Assembly (NCBI RefSeq): GCF_001704295.1
Contig: NZ_CP012334.1
Coordinates: forward strand, 1,004,084-1,068,083
DNA from: Bordetella sp. H567
GTDB taxonomy: Bacteria > Pseudomonadota > Gammaproteobacteria > Burkholderiales > Burkholderiaceae_B
Direction of reading: 5' to 3'
DNA length: 64,000 nt
The notes below the pieces were generated by a model. That model did no database searches and was not told the DNA's origin. It worked only from the letters and a program-made list of their open reading frames with translations. Shown here piece by piece: positions 18,001-25,835 of this stretch (position 1 is its first letter; every line of letters starts with the position of its first letter). The position numbers and the translations under genes were made by a program.

Positions 18001-19218
18001 ATCCAGGTCGCCCGTCCATGTCGTCGTTCCATCTGCGATCAAGGCCAGGTGATTGACGCCGACGGCCCCCGGAGCGTCCACCGTTACCTGTCCCACCAGC
18101 GTGGAATCCGTCGCGTGCAGGGTAACGTCGGCGCCCACACCCGGTGTCGTGCCCCGCCCAGGGCTGACCTTCATCAAGGCTCCCGTGCTGCCGCCGAACG
18201 CGGTAAGACTGGAGCCGTTCGTCAGGTTGATTTGCGAGCCCTTCGTGCCTTGAACCTGAACCACCGGGTTGTTCGCGGATGTCATCGTGAAGTGGGAGTT
18301 GTCGAGATTGACGATGCCTCCCCGGTCCTGGTTCAGGCCGTCCTCCACGAGGATGCCGGCGGAAGTGCCATCCGCCACGCCGCCGATATTGAAGGTACTG
18401 TTTTTGATATTGATCGTGCCGGCGTCCACGGTGTGCGCGCCAAAGGCCGACATACGGTCGCTGACGGTCGCCGCGTCGAGCCCGGTGGCATCCACTGTCG
18501 ACGCTGCTTGCTGGCCATCCGCCGTGAGGATAGACAGCCGCTGGGTAGTCCCGTCAAGCTGTATGGTGCCGCCGTTCGTCAGGGCGACGTGGCCGCCGTT
18601 TTGCGCGATGGCGAAATATGTCGTGTTCGCGAGCGCCGCGTTGAAGGCGCCGCTGACAGTGATGGTGGAGCCCGCCCCCTGCGCGACCAGGACGTTGGAC
18701 AGATAGGGGCCCTGGATTGTCGTCGGACCGGCGAGGGTAATGCTGCCGCCGTTCGTGGCATTGACGAACAACGAAGCCGCGGGCTGATTCTGCTTCAGCG
18801 TAAGCGGCCCGCTTGATTCTATCGTGCCGCCATCCGCCAGCATCGCTGTTGTGCCCGTGATGCTTCCGCCATCGCCGAGCCTGACTGTCCCGCCGCTGGA
18901 CGCGCTGAGTCCGGTGGTTGAATTCAGTCGACTAAGAGGGGCGATGTCGATCGGCGTCGAGGCATCCGAGTAAAGCAGCGAGTTGGCGCCCGAGGCAACG
19001 AAGCAGGTGGCGATGGTGCAATTGGGGTTGGTGATTCGCACCGTGGCACCGCCCGTCGCGCTTTGCTGTTGCGCGAAAGCCGACGTCGACACCAGGGCGC
19101 CGGCGCAGATCGACCCTAGCAAAAGTGCGCACTGTGCCGCAGGAAATGGAATAAGAAAATTCCGAGCCTGATGGCGATCGCCGCCCCGTTCATCGGTGGG
19201 AACGCTTGAATGCTGCAT
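15079..19218 (-). CDS. Autotransporter with pertactin-type beta-helix passenger
   Basis: A type Va autotransporter of 1379 residues. The N-terminus has an extended signal peptide (about 52 residues: a charged stretch with DERGGDRHQAR, then a hydrophobic core ending STSAFA). The passenger (about 53-1090) is built of Gly/Thr/Asn-rich beta-helix repeats. Autotransporter-associated strand repeats are clear near 520-560 and 810-960 (GTLTLTGNNTYQGGT, GTLTQAGTGTTVLTAANTYTG). The barrel (about 1100-1379) starts GAWGRWIGEERKRGYGG and ends RITW, an aromatic terminus expected for BAM recognition. Two cysteines occur just after the signal (NPNCTIATC), unusual in passengers. ATG 19218 follows AAGGAC. The four Ig-like genes follow on the same strand. 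Confidence 0.92.
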   Translation of the reverse strand: MQHSSVPTDERGGDRHQARNFLIPFPAAQCALLLGSICAGALVSTSAFAQQQSATGGATVRITNPNCTIATCFVASGANSLLYSDASTPIDIAPLSRLNSTTGLSASSGGTVRLGDGGSITGTTAMLADGGTIESSGPLTLKQNQPAASLFVNATNGGSITLAGPTTIQGPYLSNVLVAQGAGSTITVSGAFNAALANTTYFAIAQNGGHVALTNGGTIQLDGTTQRLSILTADGQQAASTVDATGLDAATVSDRMSAFGAHTVDAGTINIKNSTFNIGGVADGTSAGILVEDGLNQDRGGIVNLDNSHFTMTSANNPVVQVQGTKGSQINLTNGSSLTAFGGSTGALMKVSPGRGTTPGVGADVTLHATDSTLVGQVTVDAPGAVGVNHLALIADGTTTWTGDLDVATGSAASSTIGGSAQWTGTTAGTSGIDVAVQDAGTWNVTGQPSGLDNLSFNGGTVRAGVNNLALASPITVNAGGGTVDTQRYAMAMSGALSGTGTLTKAGSGTLTQTGNSGGFGGGTAVNAGTLMVNGTLGGTVNVASGAALGGTGTVGGDTSVAAGGTLLGRQGQVLNFGGNLTLVSGSNVNVSLGIPESTGLFNVRGNLTLDGRVNVTDLGGFSPGIYRLFDYTGSLTNNGIDVGTVPTGIDAAAITVQTAPGQVNLVNTTGVDLDFWDGGNSANHNNNVVDGGSGTWNASNTNWTESDGALNGRWTNGHFAVFMGQPGTVTVEGNGAVSIAGMQFAVDGYRVEGGAINLERPETIIRTGAGGPGSANVTATIASELTGTGGLVKSDFGTLTLTGNNTYQGGTVIREGTLQIGDGGTSGSIAGGVLNSGSLVFNRSDALTMDGLIQGSGTLTQAGTGTTVLTAANTYTGDTLVKGGTLAVNGSIASPTTIAPAGTLAGNGTIFGNVDNFGTIAPGNGSMGTLTIAGNYTGHGGVYQVTSALGDSASPSDRLVISGGTAGGNTNVKVVNAGGAGARTTGFGIPVVTVANGGTTANSAFALAAPVAAGPYEYQLYRGSDFGATGPDSNNWYLSSSTPPSDNSQPLYRPEAPVFSAAPGVARELSMSLLGTYHERVGDSGLAGDGADGDGAAATGSSKGAWGRWIGEERKRGYGGELNARTQSNITGLQVGTDLYKRGGTAPGQPEDRFGGFFTYGQTNSTVHGFALGQQNYDSGNIGIDSYSLGATWTRLGASGWYLDGVVMGTRYNGTLESHRGSSAPIDGYGLTTSLEAGYPIALAPNLTLEPQAQLIWQYSDLDSTKDDYSSVNFSSGSAFAARAGARLSSSFQIGRTLVKPSLTTNIWQQFNPKDKTDFSGTTLSTGGQDTTALEVAGGLSAQISKRVGIWSSVSYLTGIAGPNQSAWRGNVGVRITW

Positions 19219-19740
19219 GGATTTGTCCTTCGACCGTGTGGGAAAAGCAGAGTTCGGCCTTCGCGCCGCCCGTAAGTTCATACGTGGGCGAAGGTGCGAT
19301 TCAACGTAGTGCGCGATGTGGCCACGCCCGGCGGCATCGCGGCCGCGTCATGCCGCTGGCTTACGGTTCGAAGGGATGTCTATGGCTGCGGTGGGAAAAT
19401 CTGACGCGCGCCGGCTGCCGTCTCGTCCCATGACCAGGGCGCTGTCCACATTCCAGGTAAGGGGCGGGGAGACGGATCATGTGCGCATTCCTGATCGTTG
19501 GCTGGGTTACCGCACGGTTGCGGCTTGGCTCTATTCTTCAGGAAATGGACGGCGGCAATAGAGTAACTTCGCGTGACAAAATTGCTCGCCGGCGGGACAC
19601 GCCGAGTCACACCAGGATGCGTTGACGATGCGCCGCGGCGCACGCCGGTGTGCTGATGGGATTGCGGGAATGAAATCGACGCGCGGGACCAAGCCGGATG
19701 GCTCCGTCCCGCGGTGGGGGATGCGGCCTTCGGGCTGGCC
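19219..19740. other. 522-base gap upstream of the autotransporter
   Basis: This gap lies between the gcdH stop and the autotransporter start, both on the minus strand. It holds the presumed promoter and leader of the autotransporter block and the 3' end of the gcdH transcript. A hairpin at 19681-19710 is the only clear structure. Short open frames on both strands lack ribosome sites and recognisable products, so I call no gene. Confidence 0.5.
19681..19710 (-). terminator. Hairpin after gcdH, possible terminator
   Basis: Outer arms GCGGGAC (19681-19687) and GTCCCGC (19704-19710) enclose inner arms AGCC and GGCT around GGAT, giving a two-step stem-loop about 30 bases past the gcdH stop. There is no good T-run on the minus strand, so factor-independent termination is uncertain. 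Confidence 0.45.
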
Positions 19741-20934
19741 TTAGCAGAAAGCCTGGATGCCGGTCTGCGCCCGGCCCAGTATCAAGGCATGCACGTCGTG
19801 CGTGCCTTCGTAGGTGTTGACCACTTCCAGGTTGACCAGGTGCCGCGCCACGCCGAACTCATCGGAGATGCCGTTGCCGCCCATCATGTCGCGCGCCATG
19901 CGCGCCACGTCCAGCGCCTTGCCGCAGGAATTGCGCTTCATCAGCGAGGTGATCTCCACGGCCGCGGTGCCTTCGTCCTTCATCCGGCCCAGCCGCAGGC
20001 AGCCTTGCAGGCCCAGCGTGATTTCCGTCTGCATGTCGGCCAGCTTTTTCTGGATAAGCTGATTGGCCGCCAGCGGACGGCCGAACTGCTTGCGGTCCAT
20101 CGTGTATTGGCGCGCGGTATGCCAGCAGAATTCCGCCGCGCCCAAGGCGCCCCAGGCGATGCCGTAGCGCGCGGAATTCAGGCAGGTGAACGGCCCCTTG
20201 AGTCCGCTGACGTTGGGCAGCATCTGTGAGGCGGGGACTTCGACTTCGTCCATGACCACTTCGCCGGTGATGGACGCGCGCAATCCCACCTTGCCATGGA
20301 TGGCCGGGGCCGACAGGCCCGTCATGCCTTTTTCCAGGATGAAGCCGCGTATCTTGCCGTCGTATTCTCCGCCCACGCACTTGGCCCAGACGACGAACAC
20401 ATCGGCGATCGGCGAATTGGTGATCCACATCTTGCTGCCCGACAACTTGTAGCCGGCACCGGTCTTCACCGCGCGCGTCTCCATGCTGCCCGGATCCGAA
20501 CCGTGGTTGGGTTCCGTCAAGCCGAAGCAGCCTATCCACTCGCCGCTGGCGAGTTTCGGCAGGTATTTCTGCTTTTGTTCCTCGCTGCCGAATTCGTTGA
20601 TCGGCACCATGACCAGCGACGATTGCACGCTCATCATGGAACGGTAGCCGGAATCGACGCGTTCCACTTCGCGCGCGATCAGGCCGTAGCAGACATAGTT
20701 CATGCCGGCGCCGCCGTATTCGGTGGGGATGGTGGAGCCCAGCAGGCCCAGCTCGCCCATTTCGCGGAAGATGGCGGGGTCGGTTTTTTCATGCCGGAAG
20801 GCTTCCAGCACGCGCGGGGCCAGCTTGTCCTGCGCGTAGGCGGCCGCGGCGTCGCGGACCATGCGTTCGTCGTCGGTGAGTTGACTATCGAGCAGCAGCG
20901 GATCCTGCCAGTGGAAAGAGGGATTGGATGACAT
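19741..20934 (-). CDS. gcdH: Glutaryl-CoA dehydrogenase
   Basis: GcdH oxidises and decarboxylates glutaryl-CoA to crotonyl-CoA with FAD in lysine, tryptophan and aromatic catabolism, passing electrons to ETF. The 397-residue protein has the acyl-CoA dehydrogenase fold. The N-terminus, [21 protein letters not shown], is typical of GcdH. The FAD/substrate segment [16 protein letters not shown] lies near residue 136. The C-terminal [25 protein letters not shown] holds the catalytic Glu and the GcdH-type ending. Length fits the family. The ThDP enzyme gene lies upstream on the same strand after a 132-base gap. Confidence 0.93.
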   Translation of the reverse strand: MSSNPSFHWQDPLLLDSQLTDDERMVRDAAAAYAQDKLAPRVLEAFRHEKTDPAIFREMGELGLLGSTIPTEYGGAGMNYVCYGLIAREVERVDSGYRSMMSVQSSLVMVPINEFGSEEQKQKYLPKLASGEWIGCFGLTEPNHGSDPGSMETRAVKTGAGYKLSGSKMWITNSPIADVFVVWAKCVGGEYDGKIRGFILEKGMTGLSAPAIHGKVGLRASITGEVVMDEVEVPASQMLPNVSGLKGPFTCLNSARYGIAWGALGAAEFCWHTARQYTMDRKQFGRPLAANQLIQKKLADMQTEITLGLQGCLRLGRMKDEGTAAVEITSLMKRNSCGKALDVARMARDMMGGNGISDEFGVARHLVNLEVVNTYEGTHDVHALILGRAQTGIQAFC

Positions 20935-21066
20935 CGAAAAACTCCTGGTCTTGCGGTTTCAAATCGTTGGCCCCGGCGCCTGTCCGTCGTACTGGCCGCT
21001 GTCTGGCGGGCAGCCGAGGCGTGGCGACGAGGGGCAGGTGCTATCCGTGGCGGTACGCGGCGCCTC

Positions 21067-22755
21067 TCAATGCTTGGCCTTCAGCGCCGTGTCGCGGATC
21101 TTCCGCAGCGTGGTGGTCGGCGTGATCACCTCGGGGTCGATCAGGCAATGCAGAATGGCCGGCTTGCCACTGGCCAGCGCGCGCTGCAATGCGGGCGCGA
21201 ATTCCTGCGTGGATTCGACGCGCTCGCCGTGGCCGCCGAAGGCGCGCGCATACGCCGCGAAATCCGGATTGCGCAATGCCGTCGCGGAAATGCGGCCGGG
21301 ATAATGCCGTTCCTGGTGCATGCGGATGGTGCCGTACATGCCGTTGTCGATGACCAGCACCAGGATGGGCAGGTCGTATTGCACCGCCGTCGCGAATTCC
21401 TGGCCATGCATCAGGAAGCAGCCGTCGCCGGCCAGGCACACCACGGTGCGATCGGGATGGATACGTTTCGCGCCCACGGCGGCCGGCAGGCCGTAGCCCA
21501 TGGAGCCGGACGTGGGCGCCAGCTGCGTGCCATAGCGCTGGAAGCGATGGAAGCGATGCAGCCAGGTAGCGTAGTTGCCCGCGCCGTTGGTCATGATGGC
21601 GTCGTCGGGCAGGGTTTCGCGCAGGGTCTGCATGACGGCGCCCATTTGCAGCGCGCCCTCGGTCTGGATGGATGCGGGGTCGCTCCACGACAGATACGAG
21701 GCATGCGCCGCCTGGGCGTCCTTGGGCCAGCCCGGCATGTGGCCGGCCTGGTCCAGGCCGGCCAGCGCCCGGGTGAAGGCGATGGGCGACGCATTGATCG
21801 CCAGCGTGGCGCGGTAGACGCGGTTCAATTCGCCGCTGTCCGGATGCACGTGCACCAGTTTCTGCCTGGGCACCGGGATGTCGAACAGCGTATAGGACTG
21901 GCTGGGCATTTCAGACATGCGACCGCCGACCAGCAGGACCAGATCCGCGTCCTGTACCCGCTTGAGCAAGGCGGGATTCAGGCCGATGCCGACGTCGCCC
22001 GCGAAGCAGGGATGATCGGCGGGGAACAGCATCTGCCGCCGGAAGGAAACGGCCACGGGCAACTGGAGGCGCGCGGCGAAATCGGCGAAGCGCCCCACCG
22101 CATCGGCGTCCCAGCGCGCGCCGCCCAGGATGGCGATGGGGGCGCGAGCGGACGCCAGCAGCGTTTCCAGTTCGGCCAGCTGCGCCGGCGCCGGCGCGCT
22201 GTCGATGACTTCATAATGCGGCGCGTCCGGGACTTCGGCGGTTTCGACCAGCATGTCCTCGGGCAGGGCGATCACCACCGGACCGGGCCGGCCCGAGGTC
22301 GCCACATGGAAGGCGCGCGATACCAGTTCGGGGATGCGTTCCACCTGGTCGATCTCGGTGACCCATTTGGCCTGGGTCCCGAAGACCGCGCGGTAATCCA
22401 TTTCCTGGAAGGCTTCCCGCTCGCGCATGCCGCGCTCGATCTGGCCGACGAACAGGATCATGGGGGTGGAATCCTGCATCGCGATGTGGACGCCGGCCAG
22501 TGCGTTCGATGCCCCCGGGCCGCGCGTCACCATGCAGATGCCGGGCTCGCCGGTCAGCTTGCCATGGGCATCGGCCATCATGGCCGCGCCGCCTTCCTGG
22601 CGGCAGACCGTCACCTGGATGCGGGCATCGTGCAGACCGTCCAGGACGGCCAGATAGCTTTCGCCGGGCACGCAGAAGACATGCTTCACGCCATGCGCGG
22701 CCAGTTGGTCGACAAGTATGTGTCCGCCCAGGCGGGCAGGCTGCGGAGTCTGCAT
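21067..22755 (-). CDS. ThDP-dependent enzyme, acetolactate synthase-like
   Basis: A 562-residue member of the acetolactate synthase/decarboxylase superfamily. The N-terminal Pyr domain contains the catalytic Glu in VFCVPGESYLAVLDGL (about 26-41) and RQEGGAAMMADAHGK. A central domain follows. The C-terminal PP domain has the ThDP-Mg motif GDGCFLMHGQEF, ending in VIDNGMYGTIRMHQERHYPGR. It lacks the features I would need to choose between acetolactate synthase, oxalyl-CoA decarboxylase and benzoylformate decarboxylase, and no small regulatory ilvN subunit is nearby, so it is probably not the biosynthetic enzyme. It lies upstream of gcdH on the same strand. Confidence 0.85.
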   Translation of the reverse strand: MQTPQPARLGGHILVDQLAAHGVKHVFCVPGESYLAVLDGLHDARIQVTVCRQEGGAAMMADAHGKLTGEPGICMVTRGPGASNALAGVHIAMQDSTPMILFVGQIERGMREREAFQEMDYRAVFGTQAKWVTEIDQVERIPELVSRAFHVATSGRPGPVVIALPEDMLVETAEVPDAPHYEVIDSAPAPAQLAELETLLASARAPIAILGGARWDADAVGRFADFAARLQLPVAVSFRRQMLFPADHPCFAGDVGIGLNPALLKRVQDADLVLLVGGRMSEMPSQSYTLFDIPVPRQKLVHVHPDSGELNRVYRATLAINASPIAFTRALAGLDQAGHMPGWPKDAQAAHASYLSWSDPASIQTEGALQMGAVMQTLRETLPDDAIMTNGAGNYATWLHRFHRFQRYGTQLAPTSGSMGYGLPAAVGAKRIHPDRTVVCLAGDGCFLMHGQEFATAVQYDLPILVLVIDNGMYGTIRMHQERHYPGRISATALRNPDFAAYARAFGGHGERVESTQEFAPALQRALASGKPAILHCLIDPEVITPTTTLRKIRDTALKAKH

Positions 22756-22936
22756 GGAAGTCTTAGTTCACGGAGATTGGGCTAGGGTATCCGTGAGAAT
22801 AATGTTCCAAACGCGCACAGGGCAATTGATAAAAACGCACAATCAAGTGCGGCGGGGGCACGTTGCCAGGGCAGGCCCGCGTGTGCCCCCGGATGTTGCG
22901 GTGCGGAAATGGTGGCCGGTAGCCTGCCGCCCGGCG

Positions 22937-23425
22937 TTATTGCCCTTGCCGTGCCTGCGCCTGTACTGCCGGCGTGGCGCCGGCATAGCGCAGCGGCAGC
23001 AACTCCCGTTCGGCTTCGCTCTGCGTATCGACCAGCTCGATGTTCAGCTTGCTGATGCCGGTGCTGCCCAGGCTGGGCGCCGCGAAGCGCACATAGCGCG
23101 TTTCGCCCGCGTTCAGCATGAAGCTGAGACCGTCGTCGGTCCACAGTTTGTCGGTGACGACATAGCTGCCCGCCGGCCTGTCGACATAGAAGAAGCTGCC
23201 CGGTTTGGAGCGTCCGACCACTTCCTTGTTGAGGCGGACCTTGGGCTCGCCGGAAGGGCCGGAAGCGGCACCCTGCATGGGGTTGTACAGGACGATGCGT
23301 CCTTCGCCGGACTTCAGGGGCGGAAAAGACTGCGCCATGCTGGCATAGCGGGGACCGGCACATCCCGCCAGCAGTACGGCGGCAAACAGTCCGGCGATCC
23401 AGGCGCTCAGTCGGTGGGCGGTCAT
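22937..23425 (-). CDS. Lipoprotein with DUF2846-like domain (copy A)
   Basis: A 162-residue lipoprotein with a clear lipobox (IAGLFAAVLLAGC, Cys near residue 22). The mature domain, with GEGRIVLYNPM, VRLNKEVVGRSKPGSFFYVDRPAGSYVV and GETRYVRF, matches what I know as DUF2846. The start overlaps the stop of the upstream lipoprotein gene in an ATGA junction, which fixes it at 23425. It is clearly homologous to the lipoprotein at 23933-24469, so this cluster carries two copies. The lipoprotein should be anchored in the cell envelope; its function is unknown. Confidence 0.85.
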   Translation of the reverse strand: MTAHRLSAWIAGLFAAVLLAGCAGPRYASMAQSFPPLKSGEGRIVLYNPMQGAASGPSGEPKVRLNKEVVGRSKPGSFFYVDRPAGSYVVTDKLWTDDGLSFMLNAGETRYVRFAAPSLGSTGISKLNIELVDTQSEAERELLPLRYAGATPAVQAQARQGQ

Positions 23426-23841
23426 TGCATCTGCTCCAGGCTCAAGGGCGGGGTGTAGGTAAGCGGCGTGAATGAAGATTCGCCGGGGAAGTAGAAACCC
23501 ACCAGCTTGTCCCCGGAAACCACCGGATAGGCTTCGCGCAGCCGTTTGGCGTCGATGATCAACGTGCCGCCCACCTTGCGGTAGACCTGGCCTTGCGGAA
23601 TCGACCCTGCCAGGGCCCACTGGGAGCCTCCCGCCAGTGTCACGGTGGCGTCGTTGGTCAAGAGCGCCGACACGGAACGGGACAATTGCAGCGGCTTGCT
23701 GCTGGCTTGGCTCGCTGCCGGCGTGAATGGTGCGGGACGGATGACGACCGACATACAGCCGGCCAGGATCAGCGTGGCGGCACCTAAGGCCAGCGCACGC
23801 AGCGACGCGCCGGGCTTGCCCGGCGTAAGCGGAAACGGCAT
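23422..23841 (-). CDS. Small lipoprotein of unknown function
   Basis: 139 residues with a signal peptide and lipobox (ALGAATLILAGC, Cys near 29). The mature part is a compact beta-rich domain (ATVTLAGGSQWALAGSIPQGQVYR) with no family I can name. GAGGGGG precedes the ATG. The stop overlaps the start of the DUF2846-type lipoprotein, so the two products are probably made in step and may act together at the membrane. Confidence 0.8.
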   Translation of the reverse strand: MPFPLTPGKPGASLRALALGAATLILAGCMSVVIRPAPFTPAASQASSKPLQLSRSVSALLTNDATVTLAGGSQWALAGSIPQGQVYRKVGGTLIIDAKRLREAYPVVSGDKLVGFYFPGESSFTPLTYTPPLSLEQMQ

Positions 23842-23932
23842 GGGAACCCCCTCGACGGCAAAGCGCGGAGTATAGGGACAGTGCTCAGATATTTCCAGCG
23901 GTTACAGCGCCGACTGGCGACTCGTTCATGCC

Positions 23933-24469
23933 CTACTGCACTGCCGCGCCGTTGCGCGCGATGCCTTCCTCATTCCTGGTGCGCGACGACGCACCCCAGA
24001 ACCGCATGTTTTCCAGTTGCGCTTGTGCGTCCGCGGCCGAGGAAGTCAATTCGGCGCGAAGGAATTTCGCGCCGGCATCCCCGGAATTCGTCGAGATCAG
24101 GCCATCCGGGACGAAGCGCACGTACTGCACCTGTCCGGCTTCCAGGGTAAAGGTCACAGGCTTGCCGCGTTGCGCCAGCACGGTATAGGTGCCCGCCGGG
24201 CGATTCAGGTAGAAAAAACCGCCGGGTTTGGCGCGGCCGATCAGGCGGTTATTCAGGCGCACGCGCGGTTGCGCGTTGGCCCCCAGGCTGACGTCGGTGG
24301 CGGGGGTATACAGGACGATGCGGCCTTCGCCGGGCGCCATCGGCGCCAGCGAGTCGGAGACGTCTTCATAGTGGCGGGAGGCGCAGCCGGCTAGCAGCAG
24401 TAGCGCGGCGGCCAGGGCGGGGATCCGGCGGCGCAGGCGGGACAGGGTATTCAGGATTGGTATGTTCAC
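23933..24469 (-). CDS. Lipoprotein with DUF2846-like domain (copy B)
   Basis: 178 residues from a GTG start. The signal sequence (RIPALAAALLLLAGC) gives a lipid-modified Cys near residue 29. The mature domain parallels copy A nearly motif for motif: GEGRIVLYTPATD, VRLNNRLIGRAKPGGFFYLNRPAGTYTVL and GQVQYVRFVPDG. A longer Ala/Glu-rich tail follows. The two copies and the lipoprotein between them form a three-gene minus-strand run, 91 bases separating this gene from the next. Its promoter should lie in the 254-base gap shared with the divergent LysR gene. Confidence 0.85.
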   Translation of the reverse strand: MNIPILNTLSRLRRRIPALAAALLLLAGCASRHYEDVSDSLAPMAPGEGRIVLYTPATDVSLGANAQPRVRLNNRLIGRAKPGGFFYLNRPAGTYTVLAQRGKPVTFTLEAGQVQYVRFVPDGLISTNSGDAGAKFLRAELTSSAADAQAQLENMRFWGASSRTRNEEGIARNGAAVQ

Positions 24470-24723
24470 TTTGGTCGCGATGACGAAGTAAGAGAGGGCT
24501 TTAAGTAATCATTTATTTCAGTATATAGCGATATATGTGCTAACACCAAGGCCTGGGCCGCAGGCGCGGCCGGTGTGGGAAACGCGCTCGCCGCGCCCCT
24601 GGTTTCTAGCCGGCCACACCTGGGATGTGCGCGGCGATTTGCCAAGGACGCACAAACTCATTGATAAAATCGCAAGATTCCAAGCCGAGCGATCCCGCCG
24701 GCCGGCCCCGCCTGGCGGTTTTC

Positions 24724-25620
24724 ATGAGAAAAGGCATTCCCAATCTGAGCGCCCTGCAGGCTTTCGAAGCCACGGCGCGGCTGGGCACGTTTTCGCGTGC
24801 CGCCGAAGAGCTATCCCTGACCCATAGCGCGGTCTACCGCCAGGTGGCCAGCCTGGAGGCGCGCCTGGGCGTCCAGCTATTCACCCGTGTCCGGCGACGC
24901 ATCGCCTTGACCGATCACGGCGCGGAATATGCCGGCCGTATTCGACATCACCTGGACCAGATCGAGAAGGACACCTTCGGCCTGGTCAGCCGGACCGGCA
25001 TGGGCCGAAGCCTGCATATCGCCGTGGTGCCCACGCTGGCCACCACCTGGCTGATACCGCGCCTGGCCGATTTCAACCGCATGCATCCGGACATCACGGT
25101 CAGCCTGTCGACCCGCACCCTGCCTTTCCAATTCAAGGACCAGCCCTTCGACGGCGCCCTGTACCACGGCGATCACATCTGGCCCGGTACCCGCGGCGTG
25201 CTGCTGTTCCGCGAACGGGAGCTGGTGCCCGTTTGCGCGCCGGCCCTGGCGCGGGGCGGCCAGGCGCAGGGCGGCGCTCCCTTGGCCGGCATGCCCCACC
25301 TGCATTTGAATTCCCGCCCGGACGCCTGGCGGCTGTGGTACGCGGAAAACCGCTTCCTGTTCGGGCCGCAGGCGGCCGGCGGGCCGCGCTATGAATTGTT
25401 TTCCATGGTGCTGGCGGCGGCCCAGGCCGGATTGGGCGTGGGCCTGGTGCCGCGCTTCCTGGCCCAGGAATCGCTGGACGCGGGGCGGGTAGTCATGCCC
25501 ACGCCGGCCGTGCTGCCCGTGTCGCACGGTTATTATTTCTGCTACCCCGAACGGGGCCATGGCGCGGACGCGCCGCGCATATTCCAGGGCTGGCTGCAAA
25601 GCGTGGCCGGTGAAGGATAA
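24724..25620 (+). CDS. LysR-family transcriptional regulator (GcvA-like)
   Basis: 298 residues. The N-terminal winged helix (LSALQAFEATARLGTFSRAAEELSLTHSAVYRQVASLEARLGVQLF, about 7-52, read here in parts) is of the GcvA/AmpR type. The effector domain runs from about 90 (LHIAVVPTLATTWLIPRLADF) to the end. No strong ribosome site precedes 24724; the start is chosen from the family's usual N-terminus, and an in-frame start at 24625 would add 33 residues. It is divergent from the lipoprotein run and 215 bases upstream of gltI, so either could be its target. Confidence 0.88.
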   Translation: MRKGIPNLSALQAFEATARLGTFSRAAEELSLTHSAVYRQVASLEARLGVQLFTRVRRRIALTDHGAEYAGRIRHHLDQIEKDTFGLVSRTGMGRSLHIAVVPTLATTWLIPRLADFNRMHPDITVSLSTRTLPFQFKDQPFDGALYHGDHIWPGTRGVLLFRERELVPVCAPALARGGQAQGGAPLAGMPHLHLNSRPDAWRLWYAENRFLFGPQAAGGPRYELFSMVLAAAQAGLGVGLVPRFLAQESLDAGRVVMPTPAVLPVSHGYYFCYPERGHGADAPRIFQGWLQSVAGEG

Positions 25621-25738
25621 ATGGCGCGGCGGGGGGCACAGTGCTTGCCTCGCGGCCTGATTCGGCGAGTCGGGCCGATACAGGGCGTCGAATAAATGTG
25701 TGTGGCCCTTTTTGGAATTGATCAGAGGGGTAATACCG

Positions 25739-25767
25739 ATTGTTTCCGTCGGCTTTTCTGAAACAAT
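25739..25767. promoter_or_regulatory. 8-bp inverted repeat upstream of gltI
   Basis: ATTGTTTC (25739-25746) and GAAACAAT (25760-25767) are perfect inverted arms with a 13-base spacer. Arm starts are 21 bases apart, two helical turns, the geometry of a dimeric regulator site. AACAAT in the right arm could also serve as a -10 with TTGTTT as a -35 (spacing 16). It lies 69 bases before the gltI start. The regulator is unknown; the LysR protein encoded just upstream is a candidate. Confidence 0.5.
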
Positions 25768-25835
25768 AGCCCGCTAGTCTCGGACCGCATTACCCGTGTG
25801 GTTCGAGTGTTTCTCCTGACCATGGGAATATCTAC

